NCBI GenBank assembly: GCA_024680835.1
Contig: JAILBP010000284.1
Location: 1-17,146 of the forward strand
Source: RGIG6904 sp024680835
GTDB lineage: Bacteria; Bacillota; Clostridia; Lachnospirales; Lachnospiraceae
DNA length: 17,146 nt
Reading direction: 5' to 3'
Numbering within the stretch: the first letter of the stretch is position 1; each line of letters starts with the position of its first letter. The notes beneath the pieces are model-generated. The model was not told the DNA's origin. It saw nothing but the letters and a program-made list of their open reading frames with translations, and searched no databases. A program made the position numbers and the translations under genes. Below are positions 1 to 8,255 of the stretch, piece by piece.

Positions 1-536
1 TACAAACCTGCCAACAGAACGCAGGATTTTACCTGGGCGGATGCCACCGGTGAAACATAATCTATCCCTTTAAGCGGACTGCCCTTAATCTCCAGCGGAA
101 CACAGTCATTTCCGTTTTTTCCTTTTATGTTTGCTCCCATCAGAGACAGCGGTGTTATGATACGCTTCATGGGACGGCTCCGCAGCGAGTCGTCACCGTC
201 CAAAACCGTATCGAACCCCTGTCCTGCCAGTATACCGGATATAAGTCTTGTGGTTGTACCGGAATTGCCTGCATCCAGAGTGACATACGGCCTTGTAAGA
301 CCTCTTAATCCCTTACCCTGCACCTTTACGGTATCTCCGTTCCTGACTATTTCGATTCCCATCTTCCTGAAACAGTCAATGGTAGACAAACAGTCTGCCC
401 CCTCCAGAAAACCGTTTATCTCCGTAAGTCCCTCGGAGAGACTGCCAAACATCACCGCCCTGTGAGATATCGATTTGTCTCCCGGAACCGTAACCTCTCC
501 CCTAAGGATCTTTTTACCTGTAAACTCTCTTTCCAC
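1..536 (-). CDS. aroA: 3-phosphoshikimate 1-carboxyvinyltransferase (EPSP synthase), N-terminal part
   Basis: Sixth step of the shikimate pathway: it joins phosphoenolpyruvate to shikimate-3-phosphate to give EPSP in the cytoplasm. The visible 178 codons begin with GTG and read VEREFTGKKILRGEV. Family signatures follow: VPGDKSISHRA (the phosphate-binding lysine motif) near residue 15, LDAGNSGTTTRL near 90, and a DGDDSLRSRPM segment near 120. The gene runs off the left edge, so the C-terminal half is not seen. The GTG start is chosen because GAGGAG lies 5 nt upstream (542-547) and no in-frame ATG precedes the conserved region. It follows tyrA by about 100 bp on the same strand, so it probably belongs to a queA-tyrA-aroA unit serving aromatic amino acids. 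The family call is secure; the start codon is likely. Confidence 0.95.
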   Translation of the reverse strand, partial: MEREFTGKKILRGEVTVPGDKSISHRAVMFGSLSEGLTEINGFLEGADCLSTIDCFRKMGIEIVRNGDTVKVQGKGLRGLTRPYVTLDAGNSGTTTRLISGILAGQGFDTVLDGDDSLRSRPMKRIITPLSLMGANIKGKNGNDCVPLEIKGSPLKGIDYVSPVASAQVKSCVLLAGL

Positions 537-554
537 TAACACTCCTCTTTTCCC

Positions 555-577
555 GCAGGCTTTAAGAGTCAGCCTGC
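555..577 (-). other. Hairpin in the tyrA-aroA gap, upstream of the aroA ribosome binding site
   Basis: A perfect 7-bp inverted repeat (GCAGGCT / AGCCTGC) with a 9-nt loop sits 7 nt upstream of the aroA Shine-Dalgarno sequence. On the minus strand it is followed by GGGAAAAGAGGAG rather than a T run, so it is not a classical terminator. It could be an mRNA stability or processing hairpin. The function is inferred. Confidence 0.35.
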
Positions 578-637
578 TATTTTACTGATATTTTTCGACC
601 TGTCTGTAAAAACAAAAAGATCACCTTAGTTTTATTA

Positions 638-1735
638 TCACCTTCTGTGAACCGTATATCCCCGCTTACCCAGGATCTCCACTGCTTTGTCCATGGACTC
701 ACCATCATAGAGCTCCAGTCTTAATACACCCTCCTCGTATTCCCTGTTGTGTACGATCCCGATATTCTTGATAGATATTCCGGCAAATGCCAGGATACAT
801 GACACAGTCGCGATACCTCCAAGCTCATCCAGCAGATCAACATAAAACTCGTATGTCTTCCTGATGGCTCCCGGTTTGTTGACAAACAGGCTGTTTCTGT
901 ATTCGGCAGCATCTGAAAAATACTCCAGGAGCTGATGTGAATCCGATGATTCAACACTCTTTCTTATCCTGCCGAAATACTCCGAAAAGGTATCCATCGC
1001 TTCCAGGATCTTATCCCTGTTGGACAGACAAATGGCTTCCCACATATAGGGTGAGGATGCCGCAATCCTGGTGACATCCCTGAATCCCCCGGCAGCTATG
1101 GTTCTCATGGTCTCGCTCTCATCATCTTCTGCTTTTACCATGTTGATGAGTGAGTAGGCGATCATATGCGGAAGATGACTTATGGCTGCTGTTGACCTGT
1201 CATGGATCCTGTAATCCAGCACTAACGGTATCGCCCCCAGCGTCTTTGCAAAATCCTGCATTTTTGCCACCTGCTCATCCGTGTTTTTCCCTGTGGGGGT
1301 TATGATGTAATATGCATTTTCCAGCATTCTGTCGGTGGCATTGGCTAAACCTGTCTTTTCAGAACCGGCCATGGGATGTCCTCCTACGAAAACATCCTCC
1401 ATCCCCAGCTCACAAGCCGCAGCGTGAATATCACCCTTCACGCTGCCAACGTCACTCACCAGGGTGTTGCCTTTCAGAACCTCTTTCAGTTTTCTCATAA
1501 ACTTAAGGTTCTCCGTAACCGGTGCACACAGTATCACGAGATCCATCTCTGAAAACTCTTCTGCCTCAAGCGGTTCACTGTTTTCTATGAGACCCAGTTT
1601 ATACGCTTCCTCCACCGTGCTCCTCCGCCCGCTGGCAGCGTATAACCGGATATCCGGATCAACTCTCTTTATAGTCTTTGCAATGGAGCCTCCTATGAGC
1701 CCCAGCCCGTAAAAACCTATCTTTTCAAATTTCAT
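638..1735 (-). CDS. tyrA: Prephenate dehydrogenase with C-terminal ACT domain
   Basis: Oxidatively decarboxylates prephenate to 4-hydroxyphenylpyruvate with NAD, the committed step to tyrosine. The protein is 365 residues. The NAD-binding Rossmann motif GLGLIGGS is at about 10-17, and GGHPMAGSEKTG at about 118-129. SHLPH, with the catalytic-type histidine pair, is at about 186-190, and GGFRDVTRIA at about 216-225. A C-terminal ACT-like region (about 293-365) probably binds tyrosine for feedback inhibition. The start at 1735 is preferred over an ATG at 1753 because AGGAG lies 6 nt upstream of it. The upstream ATG overlaps the queA stop (ATGA) and has no ribosome binding site. It follows queA by 14 bp, which suggests co-transcription and coupling, and aroA lies downstream in the same pathway area. 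Confidence 0.95.
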   Translation of the reverse strand: MKFEKIGFYGLGLIGGSIAKTIKRVDPDIRLYAASGRRSTVEEAYKLGLIENSEPLEAEEFSEMDLVILCAPVTENLKFMRKLKEVLKGNTLVSDVGSVKGDIHAAACELGMEDVFVGGHPMAGSEKTGLANATDRMLENAYYIITPTGKNTDEQVAKMQDFAKTLGAIPLVLDYRIHDRSTAAISHLPHMIAYSLINMVKAEDDESETMRTIAAGGFRDVTRIAASSPYMWEAICLSNRDKILEAMDTFSEYFGRIRKSVESSDSHQLLEYFSDAAEYRNSLFVNKPGAIRKTYEFYVDLLDELGGIATVSCILAFAGISIKNIGIVHNREYEEGVLRLELYDGESMDKAVEILGKRGYTVHRR

Positions 1736-1749
1736 AACAATCTCCTGTA

Positions 1750-2892
1750 TCATATCAATATCATGGCATCGCCGAAAGAAAAGAATCTGTATCTCTCTTC
1801 AACCGCTGTTTTATAAGCATTCAGTACGTTTTCTCTTCCGGCGAAAGCTGAAACCAGCATTATGAGCGTAGATTCAGGCAGATGGAAATTGGTGATAAGA
1901 CCATCCACCAGCTTAAACCTGTAGCCCGGATAGATAAAAATATCTGTCCAGCCACTCACCGGGGAAAGCTCGTTGTTTACGGAAATATCTGCTTTTGCGT
2001 CTTCCCTGTCGGTCACAGCTCCCATATTTGTGGATGGCATAATATTGAGCAGTTTAGCCGCGCTCTCCAATGTGCGCACGGAAGTTGTTCCTACACATAT
2101 GATACGGCCTCCCTCTGATCTGGCATGGTTTATACGGTCACAGGCATCCCGGGATATCTCAAAGTATTCGGAATGCATATGGTGCTCGCTTATATCTGCT
2201 ACCTTCACGGGTCTGAATGTGCCCAGGCCGACATGTAATGTGACCTCCGCTATATCCACCCCCATATCCCTTATTTCGTTCAAAAGTTCCGGAGTGAAAT
2301 GAAGTCCGGCGGTAGGAGCCGCTGCAGATCCGTCGAACTTTGCATATACTGTCTGATATCTGTCACGGTCCTGAAGCTTTTCTTTTATGTAAGGCGGCAA
2401 GGGCATCTCTCCGAGTCTGTCAAGCATCTCCTCGAAGATACCGTCAAACTCAAAACGTATAAGGCGGTTTCCCTCTTCTCCCATGCCGATAACTTCACCT
2501 GTCATAAGTCCATCGCCAAAGGTTACCTTCGCTCCGACGCGCATTTTTTTTCCGGGTTTTACAAGGCATTCCCAGACAAGACTGCTACGTCTGTCAGATT
2601 CCTGCGATGCCATTGTTACTTCATCCTCTTTAACTCTCTTTAACAGCAGCACCTCCACCGCCGCCCCCGTGTCAGCCTTCGTACCGTACAGTCTGGCAGG
2701 AATAACCCTTGTATTATTTAAGACCAGGCAATCACCCGGTCTTAGGAATTGTTTTACATCTTTGAAAATGTGATGACTGACAGCCCCGCTTGCTCTGTCC
2801 AAATGCAGCAGACGGCTCGAACTCCTGTCAGCCACCGGGGTCTGTGCTATGAGTTCCTCAGGAAGATCATAGTAAAAATCTTTTGTATCCAT
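1750..2892 (-). CDS. queA: S-adenosylmethionine:tRNA ribosyltransferase-isomerase
   Basis: Transfers and isomerises the ribosyl part of S-adenosylmethionine onto preQ1-modified tRNA to form epoxyqueuosine, in queuosine synthesis. The 380-residue product carries LNNTRVIPARL (about 59-69), AAPTAGLHFT, HVGLGTFRPV, GTTSVRTLES and, near the end, GWTDIFIYPGY and LITNFHLPESTLIM. All are family hallmarks. The start at 2892 gives MDTKDFYYDLPEELIAQTP, the usual family N-terminus, with GAGGG about 6 nt upstream. A longer reading from 2955 would run through a dyad and the end of a terminator, so it is rejected. The protein is about 40 residues longer than the roughly 340 I expect, because of two charged or polar inserts (about 88-106 and about 285-315). 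It lies just after the pheT terminator and is closely followed by tyrA. Confidence 0.95.
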   Translation of the reverse strand: MDTKDFYYDLPEELIAQTPVADRSSSRLLHLDRASGAVSHHIFKDVKQFLRPGDCLVLNNTRVIPARLYGTKADTGAAVEVLLLKRVKEDEVTMASQESDRRSSLVWECLVKPGKKMRVGAKVTFGDGLMTGEVIGMGEEGNRLIRFEFDGIFEEMLDRLGEMPLPPYIKEKLQDRDRYQTVYAKFDGSAAAPTAGLHFTPELLNEIRDMGVDIAEVTLHVGLGTFRPVKVADISEHHMHSEYFEISRDACDRINHARSEGGRIICVGTTSVRTLESAAKLLNIMPSTNMGAVTDREDAKADISVNNELSPVSGWTDIFIYPGYRFKLVDGLITNFHLPESTLIMLVSAFAGRENVLNAYKTAVEERYRFFSFGDAMILI

Positions 2893-2907
2893 ATTATCCC
2901 TCAGATA

Positions 2908-2938
2908 TATAGTGAACGATTCTAATTCATTCACTATA
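2908..2938 (-). promoter_or_regulatory. 9-bp dyad in the queA leader
   Basis: A perfect inverted repeat, TATAGTGAA - 13 nt - TTCACTATA, lies between the upstream terminator and the queA Shine-Dalgarno sequence, ending about 15 bp before the start codon. It could be an operator for a dimeric regulator or a leader hairpin. It does not resemble a preQ1 riboswitch that I can recognise. No clear -35/-10 pair is visible here. Confidence 0.4.
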
Positions 2939-2941
2939 AAA

Positions 2942-2985
2942 CCACAGCCGGACAAACATCATCCATCTCTTGTGTCCGGCTGTGG
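2942..2985 (-). terminator. Rho-independent terminator downstream of pheT
   Basis: A perfect 13-bp stem (CCACAGCCGGACA / TGTCCGGCTGTGG) with an 18-nt loop is followed on the minus strand by TTTTATA. It sits 52 bp after the pheT stop and 50 bp before the queA start. It should therefore end the pheS-pheT transcript and separate it from queA-tyrA-aroA. Confidence 0.85.
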
Positions 2986-2997
2986 ATCCAGCATAAA

Positions 2998-3028
2998 GTT
3001 ACTATTCACAGCCACTTTACATATATTC
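2998..3028. repeat. Solo end of an intergenic repeat element
   Basis: This 31-bp stretch (reads GTTACTATTCACAG... on the plus strand) matches the right end of the structured element at 13564-13594 in reverse orientation at 27 of 31 positions. All four differences are transitions. It lies immediately after the pheT stop and before the terminator. It looks like a remnant or a minimal copy of the same repeat family. Confidence 0.7.
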
Positions 3029-3036
3029 TGCATGCA

Positions 3037-5457
3037 TTACGCGCGCAGGGAAACTCCATATGCATTCTCGAGGCTCTTTAAGATCTTATTAACATAACCC
3101 TCTATCATCTCCGTGGTAAATGCCTCCTCACGGGGAGTGAATACCACGTTGAATGCCATGCTCTTCTTGCCTGTGATAAGCTGTGCTCCCTCATATACAT
3201 CGAAAAGTGTCACCTCTGTCACATATTTGCAGGCATTTTTGATCTGCTCTGTGATCTGTCCGCAGGTTATCTCCTTATCTACCACGAAAGCAAAGTCTCT
3301 CTTCTCGATATCGAACTTCGGCAGCGGCTCAAATGTTCTCGGTTTTCCGTAGTATTTTGAGAGAAGCCTCATATCAAGCTGGGCAACATAAGCCGGAAGT
3401 CTCAGATCAAGGTCATCCGAGATCTCGTATGTAACCTTACCCATGAATCCGCAAACTTCTCCGTCACAGCTGATGTCAGCTGTCTGATAGGGATGAAGAA
3501 ATGGCTTATTGCCTGCCGCATAATCAAATGTGACATTCAAAGCCTTGGCCACAATATCCACAAGTCCTTTGAGCGAGAAGAAATCCTCGCCCTCTCCGAA
3601 TACACCGATACAGAGAGTCTCTCTCTCGTCCGGGTACTCCTTCAAGGGAAGCTCACCAGGTATGAATATGTTTCCAAGCTCAAATATACGACCTGAGAGG
3701 TTTCCTCTCTTCTGGTTTCTCGCAATGGCATTCAACATCTGTGGCACCAATGTAGTACGCATGAGCGAAAGATCGATATTGATGGGATTGATCAGCTTTA
3801 TGGCATGTCTTTCCGGTGCATCTTCCGGCAGTCTCATAAGATCAAGATCAGCCGGTGAGAAGAAAGAATAATGTATTCCCTCATACGCGCCTGCACCGCA
3901 CAGCGCCTCTTTTATGCGAAGCTCGCTCTTCTGGCGAAGGTTAAGACCACCCAGAGTCACTGCCGCTGTGGGCATGAATGTGCTCTTCACATTGTCATAG
4001 CCGTACATTCTGATGACTTCCTCGGCTACATCCGGATAATCTTCCATATCCTCTCTGTATGCAGGGATCTTTAATGTGAGATCGTCACCGCTTATGGATG
4101 GCTCCATATCAAGGTTTTTGAGGATCCTTACGATCTCCTCGTCCGGAACCTTGATTCCCAGAACACCGTTAACCTTTGACACGGAAACCTTCATGTCCTT
4201 TGGCTCTATGGAATTTCCTGTGTTAACCTCGCAACGTGTCTTTGACACCTTGCCGCAACCCAGTTCTTCCACCAGATGAAGCGCTCTCTCCATAGCCATC
4301 ACTGTAGTATACTCATAAACGCCCTTAGAGAATGCCGCAGATGAGTCCGATGCCTGACCGAGGGCACGAGAGCTCTTGCGGATGTTGTCTCTCATGAACT
4401 TGGCCGCCTCGAATACTACCTCTGTGGTGGTATCCAGTATCTCGGAATTGAGACCTCCCATGATACCTGCCAAAGCTACGGGCTTTTTGCCGTCGCAGAT
4501 CACAAGGTTCGAAGTGTTGAGCGTGAACTCCTTCTCGTCCAGAGTCACGATCTTTTCGCCTTCTGTCGCTCTCCTCACGTTGATAACGCCACCCTCGAGA
4601 TAATTGTAATCGAAGGCATGCATGGGCTGACCTAGTTCAAACAGGATGTAATTGGTAATGTCCACCATATTGGATATTGCAGAACACCCCACCAGCGCAA
4701 GACGCCTCTTCATCCATGCGGGGGACTCACCTATCTTAACATCATAAACATAATGACCTATATATCTGGGGCAGAGATCTCCTGCATCAACAGTCACATT
4801 GAATCCGTCCTTTACAACATCAGTTGCTGTATAGTCAAGAGCCGGAGCCTTGAACTGTGTGCCAAGTACCGCAGCAACCTCCCTGGCTATACCTACGATG
4901 CTCTGACAGTCAGGTCTGTTGGCTGTGATGGCAATATCAAAAATATAATCATCCAAACCTAAGAGCGGTTTAACATCCGATCCAACCTCAAACTCATCCG
5001 GGAGCTTCAAAAGTCCGTTATATCCTGCTCCGGGGAACATATCCTCATTGAGACCAAGCTCTGTGCCGGAACACAGCATTCCGTTGGAGTCATAACCTCT
5101 GAGTTTTCCCTTTTTGATGGTCATAACTCCCTCGATGGTGACATGATCCTTGGCAGTGGCGTATACCTTAGCTCCGGGTAATGCCACGGGGAATTTACCC
5201 CCTGCGCACACGTTATCGGCGCCGCAGCAGATCTGTAATATCTCCCCTGTGCCCGCATCGACCTTGCATACACTCAGATGAGTGTCCGGTATAGGCTCGC
5301 ACTCCTTTACCAGACCTACTACTACACCGGAAATATCTTTTCCTACCTCTTTTAACTCCTCAACCTCAAAACCGCAGGAGAAAAGCTTTTCCTCCAGCTC
5401 CTCCGGTGTGACGTTTATATCTACATAATCCTTTAACCAGCTAAGTGGTGCTAACAT
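3037..5457 (-). CDS. pheT: Phenylalanyl-tRNA synthetase beta subunit
   Basis: The beta chain of the alpha2-beta2 enzyme that charges tRNA-Phe. It recognises the tRNA and edits misacylated Tyr-tRNA-Phe. At 806 residues it has the full bacterial domain set. It starts MLAPLSWLKDYVDI, and an EMAP/OB-fold tRNA-binding domain spans about 39-155. The B3/4 editing domain spans about 210-390 and includes PRYIGHYV. Then come the B5 domain (about 400-470), a catalytic-like core, and an FDX-ACB anticodon-binding domain from about 713 to the end. It starts 13 bp after the pheS stop, with a modest TTAGGAT ribosome binding site, so it is probably translated in step with pheS. A strong terminator follows it. 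Confidence 0.97.
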   Translation of the reverse strand: MLAPLSWLKDYVDINVTPEELEEKLFSCGFEVEELKEVGKDISGVVVGLVKECEPIPDTHLSVCKVDAGTGEILQICCGADNVCAGGKFPVALPGAKVYATAKDHVTIEGVMTIKKGKLRGYDSNGMLCSGTELGLNEDMFPGAGYNGLLKLPDEFEVGSDVKPLLGLDDYIFDIAITANRPDCQSIVGIAREVAAVLGTQFKAPALDYTATDVVKDGFNVTVDAGDLCPRYIGHYVYDVKIGESPAWMKRRLALVGCSAISNMVDITNYILFELGQPMHAFDYNYLEGGVINVRRATEGEKIVTLDEKEFTLNTSNLVICDGKKPVALAGIMGGLNSEILDTTTEVVFEAAKFMRDNIRKSSRALGQASDSSAAFSKGVYEYTTVMAMERALHLVEELGCGKVSKTRCEVNTGNSIEPKDMKVSVSKVNGVLGIKVPDEEIVRILKNLDMEPSISGDDLTLKIPAYREDMEDYPDVAEEVIRMYGYDNVKSTFMPTAAVTLGGLNLRQKSELRIKEALCGAGAYEGIHYSFFSPADLDLMRLPEDAPERHAIKLINPINIDLSLMRTTLVPQMLNAIARNQKRGNLSGRIFELGNIFIPGELPLKEYPDERETLCIGVFGEGEDFFSLKGLVDIVAKALNVTFDYAAGNKPFLHPYQTADISCDGEVCGFMGKVTYEISDDLDLRLPAYVAQLDMRLLSKYYGKPRTFEPLPKFDIEKRDFAFVVDKEITCGQITEQIKNACKYVTEVTLFDVYEGAQLITGKKSMAFNVVFTPREEAFTTEMIEGYVNKILKSLENAYGVSLRA

Positions 5458-5470
5458 TTATCCTAACCCC

Positions 5471-6514
5471 CTAATCATCAATCTGTGAAAGTACGCGCAT
5501 ATCCGATTCAAACAAAAGCTTGATATTATTGATGCCATATTTGAGCATCGCGATACGCTCCAGACCGATTCCGAAAGCGAATCCGGAATAAACATCCGTA
5601 TCGATGCCACATCCCTCAAGGACCTTTTTGTTTACCACACCGGCGCCCAAAACCTCTATCCAGCCTGTGCCTTTGCAGAGTTTGCAGCCACAGCCCTTAC
5701 ACTGGAAGCAGCTCACATCCACCTCTACAGAGGGCTCCGTAAACGGGAAATAAGAAGGCCTCAGCCTGGTCTTTGTGTCATCTCCGAATATCTTTTTAAC
5801 AAACTCATCCAGCATGCCCTTGAGATCGCAGAGAGTAATGCCCTTGTCCACCACAAGTCCTTCCATCTGTGTGAACATGGGTGAATGCGTTGCATCATCG
5901 TCAGATCTGAAAACTTTTCCGGGGCTCACCACCTTGATAGGCGGCTTCGACTCCTCCATGACATGAATCTGACCTGCGGAGGTCTGGGTTCTCAACAGAA
6001 ACTCCGGTGAGAGATAGAAGGTATCCTGCATATCTCTCGCCGGATGGTCAGCCGGTGTATTCAAAGCGGTGAAATTGTAATAATCTGTCTCTATCTCGGT
6101 ACCTTCATAAACATTAAAGCCCATGGATGTGAAAATATCGGAAAGCTGGTTTTTCACCATGGTAACCGGATGCAGATTTCCTCTTGAGATGCGCTTTGCG
6201 GGCATTGTGACATCTATCTTTTCTGCCGCATAACGCCTTTTAAGCTCCTCTGCCTTAAGCTTCTCATCCAGTTTTTCAAAATTATCGGTCACCCACTGCT
6301 TTAACTCGTTGACCTTTTTACCGTATTCAGCCTTCTGTTCAGCCGGGATCTTTCCCATCTGACGCATCAGTGATCCGACTTTTCCGGTCTTTCCGTCCAG
6401 CAGCACCTTTCTGTATTCATACAGACTTTTTGAGTTTGAGAGCTTCGCCAGTTCCTCTTCGATCTCTGCCTTGAGACCTCCTACAAGCTCACTCAATTCA
6501 TTGAGTTCAGACAT
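5471..6514 (-). CDS. pheS: Phenylalanyl-tRNA synthetase alpha subunit
   Basis: The catalytic chain of phenylalanyl-tRNA synthetase, which forms Phe-AMP and charges tRNA-Phe. The product is 347 residues. An N-terminal coiled-coil arm for tRNA (about 1-95) is followed by the class II core. GTEIETDYYNFTALN (about 138-152) and HPARDMQDTFYL (about 157-168) are seen, then LLRTQTSAGQ, the motif-2 region VSPGKVFRSDDDATHSP (196-212), and motif 3 GFAFGIGLERIAML (about 311-324). A cysteine cluster, C269, C272, C275, C277 and C280, precedes GTGWIEVLG, as in other clostridial PheS proteins. AAGGAG precedes the ATG. No T-box leader or terminator is present in the 27 bp to the upstream gene, so transcription must come from further upstream or from inside that gene. 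Confidence 0.97.
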   Translation of the reverse strand: MSELNELSELVGGLKAEIEEELAKLSNSKSLYEYRKVLLDGKTGKVGSLMRQMGKIPAEQKAEYGKKVNELKQWVTDNFEKLDEKLKAEELKRRYAAEKIDVTMPAKRISRGNLHPVTMVKNQLSDIFTSMGFNVYEGTEIETDYYNFTALNTPADHPARDMQDTFYLSPEFLLRTQTSAGQIHVMEESKPPIKVVSPGKVFRSDDDATHSPMFTQMEGLVVDKGITLCDLKGMLDEFVKKIFGDDTKTRLRPSYFPFTEPSVEVDVSCFQCKGCGCKLCKGTGWIEVLGAGVVNKKVLEGCGIDTDVYSGFAFGIGLERIAMLKYGINNIKLLFESDMRVLSQIDD

Positions 6515-6541
6515 TACTTTTCTCCTTATCCTTTATTAAGA

Positions 6542-8188
6542 TCATTTTTTCTTTTTTGATCCTTTTTTTACATCATCTTCATATTTATTGACCAGTGCGT
6601 ATCCTTTACCGGACAGCTCATCGAAAAACTCAACCGTTTTCTCATCCTGACATTTATTTTCCACGGTATACTCAACATATCCGAACTTGGCATCCATGAT
6701 CAATGTCACCACCTCCGGATGCTCATCCAAAAGCCCCTCCAATATGGCGATAGCGTCAAGATACTCCCCTTCATCAATGAGAGCCCTTGCCTTCCCTATC
6801 ATGGATTCCGAGATCTTTTCTTTTGAATTCTCAAAATCTCCAAGCTTTTCAAATATCTCTATAGCATCATCATACTTGCCATTTTTCAGATACAAAAGCG
6901 CTTTTTCGTAGGAAATATAGTTTCTGCAGATAACGGCTTTCTCTGCGGAGTCCTCATAATCAAGGCTTTCAAATACTTTTACCGCGCCAACATAATCTCC
7001 GTCTTCCATGAGTTTTGTCGCAGAATCGTATGCGTCTTTCAGCTTAAGCTGGTTGCACTCTTCTATCATCTCCGCAGAGTCCTTATAACCGTTCAATGCC
7101 TCAAACGCTTCTATCGCTTTATCGTATTCGCCGTTTGCCTTCAGAGTGGCAGCTTCTATGTATGCAGTGTTATAAAGCTTATCGTCTTTCATCTGTCTGC
7201 ATGCCAGCGCCTGCTCAGAGGAATCCTTGAACCTTCCGAGACCTGTGAAAGCTACTATCGCCTCCTCATACTTTGCATCACGTTTATATTCCATAGCCTT
7301 ATTATATTTTGACAAAGGAATAAGATACTGTGTGATCAAAAGGAACAGTGCGATTACTACCGCGCCTGCCGATACACCAATTATCATCAGACGTTTCTGC
7401 CTTGCAGCCTCAGCCTCGATCCTCTTGTTGAGGTAGAATTTTTCCATTTCGGCTTTTCTGGCCGCAGCCTCTCTCTCATCCGCTGCGCGTTTCTCGGCGG
7501 CAGCCCTGGATTTGCGGGCAGCTTCCTCGTCTATCTCCCTCTGTATAGCCTCTTCCTCAAGGCGCTTCTCGCAATTTTTCTTGAGATCCCTGATATCCAT
7601 GTATTTAAGAAGACGTTCATTTTTACCGCACTTGATACAGATAACGTCGGGATCCGAATTGATGGCACCGCAAACGCAGCACCAGAGGTTACCGTATCTC
7701 TCATACGAGTAATTGCTGTTATTGCCGAACTCGATACGGAACTGCTTTACAAGTTCGGGATCCTCTATCATGGTGGAGATATAACGTTTCTCCGGCAGCG
7801 GCTCCCACTCCAGTCCAGTACCGAACCAGCAGCTGCCGTCCTCAAACGATACAATCTTCACACTCAAAGATACAGATGCTGTCTGCGGATAAGGTATCTC
7901 GATCGGTATTTTTGAACCATACTCAGCGTTTTTTGGCAGGGACATTCCGAGATATGAGAACTCCACAACATCCTCCATCTCATTACCCTCAGCATCAAAA
8001 CAGGTGAGTTCCACCACCATTTCCGTAATATGTTTTCTGGTGCTGTCCACATTCCTGAACTTTAACTGTCCCAGAATACCGCCTGTCTCTATATCCTGCA
8101 ACAATGCACCTGCCACAAAAAGAACCGGTGATTCCTTTGCGTAAATATATGGATTAAGCGAGAAAATCTTAGTAAATCTGTCGCTCAT
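6542..8188 (-). CDS. Zinc-ribbon, coiled-coil, single-TM, TPR-repeat membrane protein, function unknown
   Basis: I cannot assign a function to this 548-residue protein. Its layout is a beta-rich N-terminal domain (about 1-150), then a zinc ribbon with C170-x2-C173 and C184-x2-C187. An Ala/Glu/Arg-rich coiled coil follows (about 200-265). RQKR is followed by one transmembrane helix (about 268-290). Five TPR-like repeats (about 294-498) share the pattern GxYxxAIxxFxxL-x-YKDS. The tail is lysine-rich (KKGSKKKK). The positive residues before the helix suggest that the zinc ribbon and coiled coil are cytoplasmic and the TPR region is outside. AGGAGG lies just upstream of the ATG. It sits between another unknown membrane-protein gene and pheS on the same strand, so a shared transcript with pheST is plausible. 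Confidence 0.85.
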   Translation of the reverse strand: MSDRFTKIFSLNPYIYAKESPVLFVAGALLQDIETGGILGQLKFRNVDSTRKHITEMVVELTCFDAEGNEMEDVVEFSYLGMSLPKNAEYGSKIPIEIPYPQTASVSLSVKIVSFEDGSCWFGTGLEWEPLPEKRYISTMIEDPELVKQFRIEFGNNSNYSYERYGNLWCCVCGAINSDPDVICIKCGKNERLLKYMDIRDLKKNCEKRLEEEAIQREIDEEAARKSRAAAEKRAADEREAAARKAEMEKFYLNKRIEAEAARQKRLMIIGVSAGAVVIALFLLITQYLIPLSKYNKAMEYKRDAKYEEAIVAFTGLGRFKDSSEQALACRQMKDDKLYNTAYIEAATLKANGEYDKAIEAFEALNGYKDSAEMIEECNQLKLKDAYDSATKLMEDGDYVGAVKVFESLDYEDSAEKAVICRNYISYEKALLYLKNGKYDDAIEIFEKLGDFENSKEKISESMIGKARALIDEGEYLDAIAILEGLLDEHPEVVTLIMDAKFGYVEYTVENKCQDEKTVEFFDELSGKGYALVNKYEDDVKKGSKKKK

Positions 8189-8255
8189 GCCAACCTCCTG
8201 AAAAGCTTTTATTGTTTTTGTAATCTATATCAAGTAATTTTTTCAGTATTCGTCA

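Noticed and set aside
127..465. Plus-strand open frame of 112 codons
   Set aside because: Antisense to aroA, whose motifs are unmistakable on the minus strand.
1736..1753. tyrA start at the ATG overlapping the queA stop
   Set aside because: It has no ribosome binding site, whereas AGGAG is correctly spaced for the ATG at 1735.
6515..6541. T-box leader for pheST
   Set aside because: Only 26 bp separate pheS from the upstream stop codon; no room for a T-box and no terminator/antiterminator pair.
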